Assembly: GCA_027382625.1 (NCBI GenBank)
Contig: JAJKFJ010022336.1
Location: 1 to 64,000 of the forward strand
DNA: 64,000 nt
Direction of reading: 5' to 3'
From: Tetmemena sp. SeJ-2015
Taxonomy: Eukaryota; Ciliophora; Spirotrichea; Sporadotrichida; Oxytrichidae
Positions within the stretch are counted from its first letter, which is position 1. Every line of letters starts with the position of its first letter. Under the pieces are notes generated by a model. That model worked only from the letters and a program-made list of their open reading frames with translations. It was not told the DNA's origin and did not search any database. Both the position numbers and the translations under genes were made by a program. This document shows positions 61,781 to 64,000 of the stretch, in pieces.

Positions 61781-63349
61781 TCTACAATAACTTTCAGCGC
61801 GAGAATCTCAAAATTATCCAAAAATTTTATTATAAAATCAATCCTGTTGTGCAGAATAAATGCATATGTTATTTTGTGAGAATGGATGAGGACATCATTT
61901 ATATAAAGATAAAGTACACAGTGGATGACTTTCGCGATAGGTACTTACAAAATATGATACTCTGATTGAATATAGGATACGAAGGTGGGCCTTGATTTGA
62001 TTGATGGTTTGTATGTAGCACACTGAGCTGAATGATGAAAAAGTATTAATGGATGCCAGTGGTTTCCATATTGAATACACTAAATGGCTGCATGTAGGTG
62101 CAGGTGCTTTCCACAATTATAGATTCAGTTTATCGGCTACTGAACTGAGTGAAGTCTGGATAGGGTTTCGCCTTGTAAAAATTTTCCACTTCTCCTGCAT
62201 CTTCTAAATATATATTAATATCTTAAGAGTTTTATCGATTTTAGTGGTGCAGAAAATAAAACTATATGTAAAATATTGATCTAAAATTTCATAGTTGTGC
62301 AAATTAATTATTTGTGAGCATCATGGCAAAACGCATCAGAGGCTAATTTAACTCAACAATAAGAAAGTGATATTAATTTATGATGGTGATCAGCAAGGAA
62401 AGATAGAATATTTTTAGCAACGAGATGAACGAATGATCTATCTGGTCCACCTGTTGAGATTAAGGTCCCTGCTCCGAACTGATACGTAAACTAAATTAGA
62501 AACCTAATACTAAATGAAAAATTAAAATATGGTTTATCATAGGCATCTAATAGGATTGAGTGCTTGAAGTTCTGAGTATAAATAATTTAAAAAAATATGT
62601 ATGCATGAAGAGGATGAATTTGATGCCAATTATCTGAAATATGAACTGCTGATAGAGATAGAAGGAAGTTGGTGAGTGCATCAAGAGGTTGAGCTCGTAG
62701 TTCTGAAACTTAGTGGTGATCAACTTGAAGTTTTTAAATTTATCATACTGCAAGCCATTGTCGAATACCTTCAAAAATAATAATGAGATTACCATAATTT
62801 ACCTCATCTATATTTTCTATGTTTGCATGTTCCTAGAGGCATTTATGGAAACATTCCCATTAAAATGCAATTCTTTCTTACCGTTGAAAGTACTAGTGAG
62901 TCTTTCTGTCTTTGAAGCTTTTACAATAACCAGGTTAGCGTTTACTTGGGTCTGTAGTTTTTTAGTTTGTCAGTTCAACAATTTTGTACCAGTGGAATCT
63001 AATGGCTTTGAAGGTTAGGAAAGACCTTTTAAAGTAGTCAAACTTCAATTTTTCTAAATGCTTATAATTAAGTAGAGATACCAGGATTCGCCCTCCTCTT
63101 TAACATTATCAGGGTACTCCGAGTGAAGGAATTTTCAAAATTTAATAAGTAAATGAGATTGGTGAATTCGTAGGTGAAGTAAGTCTTCCAAATATAGTCT
63201 GAATTCTATATGAAAACAAGGCATATTTCTCGACAAATGAGGGGGACTCCATTCATGAAATCATCTACGTCCAGAAATGTTAAAATAGTTGTTAGAGTAT
63301 TTTTGTCTAGGCTCCCAAATTTACTACCTTCTTTTTATTCGCTTATCAT
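61781..63349 (-). CDS. Second F-box protein, paralog of the FBXO3-like gene
   Basis: ATG 63,349 reads MISEQKEGSKFGSLDKNTLT, then the F-box core TILTFLDVDDFMNGVPLICR, REICLVFIQNSDYIWKTYF. Next KFLHSEYPDNVKEEGESWYL and YFKRSFLTFKAIRFHWYKIV match FLRLEYSDHKKEENES and YFKRSFDKYKLFRAL of the gene at 57-59.6 kb. Later blocks: VFDNGLQYDKFKNFKLITTK (about 62,770), YQFGAGTLISTGGPDRSFVH (about 62,480) and QPFSVFNMETTGIHQYFF (about 62,090). No ApaG signature was found in what remains; the 3' end is approximate. The upstream flank lies inside the fold-back palindrome. Confidence 0.65.
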
Positions 63350-63374
63350 ATTCACAAATGCAAAAATAATCAGC

Positions 63375-63978
63375 TATACTAGAGAATTTAATAGATAACT
63401 TTTTAAAATACATGCTCATTCTTGCTCAAATCTAAGGAAAGAAGAGATATATTCATATATAATTCGTTAATAATTTAAACAATGGTGTCGTCCTCGACCA
63501 TTCCTTCCCCATCTTCAAAAAAAAACGCAAAAATTTAAGATTAGCACGGGAGATCGACCCAGCCGGTTTGGCCACGGTGACTCCAGCCTACGCAGCGGCA
63601 CTCAGCCGTCCCCCACCACCAACCTCCAGGTCGTCGGCGACTCGGCTCTCTCACTGACCTTGGGTGAGGTCTCTCGGACTTGCCGAGGTGAGAGCTAAAG
63701 ATGGCCGAGGCCTGAGCGCAGCCCCTCGCACGACCTGGAGGTTGGTGGTGGGGGCGTGAGTCCGCTGCGTAGCTGTCACCGTGGCCAAACCGGCTGGGTC
63801 GATCTCCCGTGCTAATCTTAAATTTTTGCGTTTTTTTTGAAGATGGGGAAGGAATGTCGAGGACGACCCATTGTTTAAATTATTAACGAATTATATATGA
63901 ATATATCTCTTCTTTCCTTAGATTTGAGCAAGAATGAGCATGTATTTTAAAAAGTTATCTATTAAATTCTCTAGTATA
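63375..63978. repeat. GC-rich fold-back palindrome
   Basis: Arms 63,375-63,634 and 63,730-63,978, loop 63,635-63,729. The outer 150 bp of each arm is AT-rich like the genome; the inner part (about 63,540-63,810) is abruptly GC-rich, the only such island in the window. The loop itself can pair again (CTCGGC and CTCTCAC against GTGAGAG and GCCGAG). No open frame of note, and no match to rRNA or tRNA that I can see. GGTCGATCTCCC in the right arm only loosely resembles a tRNA T-arm. Confidence 0.85.
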
Positions 63979-64000
63979 ATAAATTATTAAGATGCTAATT

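Noticed and set aside
61765..61965. Plus-strand frame near the end of the second F-box gene
   Set aside because: Opposite-strand frames continue the F-box paralog; no domain or start context supports the plus-strand reading.
63540..63810. 5S rRNA or tRNA gene in the GC-rich island
   Set aside because: No recognisable 5S core; the one T-arm-like string lacks the invariant TTC, and the rest cannot form a cloverleaf by eye.
1..64000. Standard genetic code with many tiny genes
   Set aside because: Conserved domains run through TAA and TAG with Gln at expected positions, and end only at TGA.
1..64000. Euplotes-type code (TGA as Cys) with TA pointers
   Set aside because: TGA acts as stop and pointers are of varied sequence and length; TAA and TAG are sense.
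1..64000. Scrambled or inverted MDSs
   Set aside because: All junctions I could resolve are in order and same-strand; the large palindrome duplicates whole gene blocks and is not an inverted MDS.

Overview
Organism and genome compartment. This looks like germline (micronuclear) DNA of a spirotrich ciliate of the Oxytricha/Stylonychia type. Two things show it. First, the reading frames are open only if TAA and TAG mean glutamine and TGA alone is stop: a TAA sits at the conserved Gln of an AGC kinase (about 18,241), and gene after gene ends in TGA after long stretches with TAA/TAG inside. Second, most genes are cut by short AT-rich inserts flanked by direct repeats of 2-11 bp. Removing the insert plus one repeat copy restores the frame, often in the middle of a conserved motif. 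These are internally eliminated sequences (IES) with pointers between macronuclear-destined segments (MDS). Every junction I could resolve is in linear order; I found no scrambled locus. Ordinary short GT-AG introns also occur. I saw no C4A4 telomere repeats, no CRISPR array, and no rRNA or tRNA I could support.

Layout. 1-16,909 (minus): a tandem array of three paralogous membrane-protein genes (A, cut by the window edge; B, most intact; C, with extra inserts), plus a relic of a fourth copy. 17,540-22,048 (minus): an AGC-family protein kinase and a BTB/T1 (KCTD-like) gene. 22,323-27,168 (minus): one long HMG-box gene. 28,007-34,851: two minus-strand coiled-coil/disordered genes with a small plus-strand coding patch between them. 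35,385-40,330: a plus-strand coiled-coil gene, a minus-strand ankyrin gene and a minus-strand cyclin gene. 40,875-45,217: three plus-strand genes for small secreted proteins around a minus-strand two-helix membrane protein. 45,282-47,114: a second cyclin-like gene. 47,179-52,122: a 4.9 kb palindrome holding a gene twice in opposite orientation. 52,140-55,125: a Ser/Asn/Gln-rich gene. 57,041-59,600 and about 61,800-63,349: two F-box paralogs, the first with an ApaG domain (FBXO3-like) and an internal 474 bp tandem duplication. 63,375-63,978: a GC-rich fold-back palindrome.

How it fits together. This is a random stretch of germline chromosome rather than an operon-like system. The common theme is programmed DNA elimination. 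The most informative part is the B/C pair: the same gene in two copies shows IESs at conserved positions, an extra 27 bp IES in C alone, a 390 bp IES in C alone, and a 586 bp insert nested inside another IES of C.

Caution. Many genes need a one-base correction in a homopolymer run to stay in frame, and three tracts near the palindrome look like unpolished long-read sequence. Single frameshifts are therefore weak evidence for pseudogenes here, and the large palindrome may be an assembly product. All translations were done by eye with the ciliate code; gene ends marked as approximate are so.
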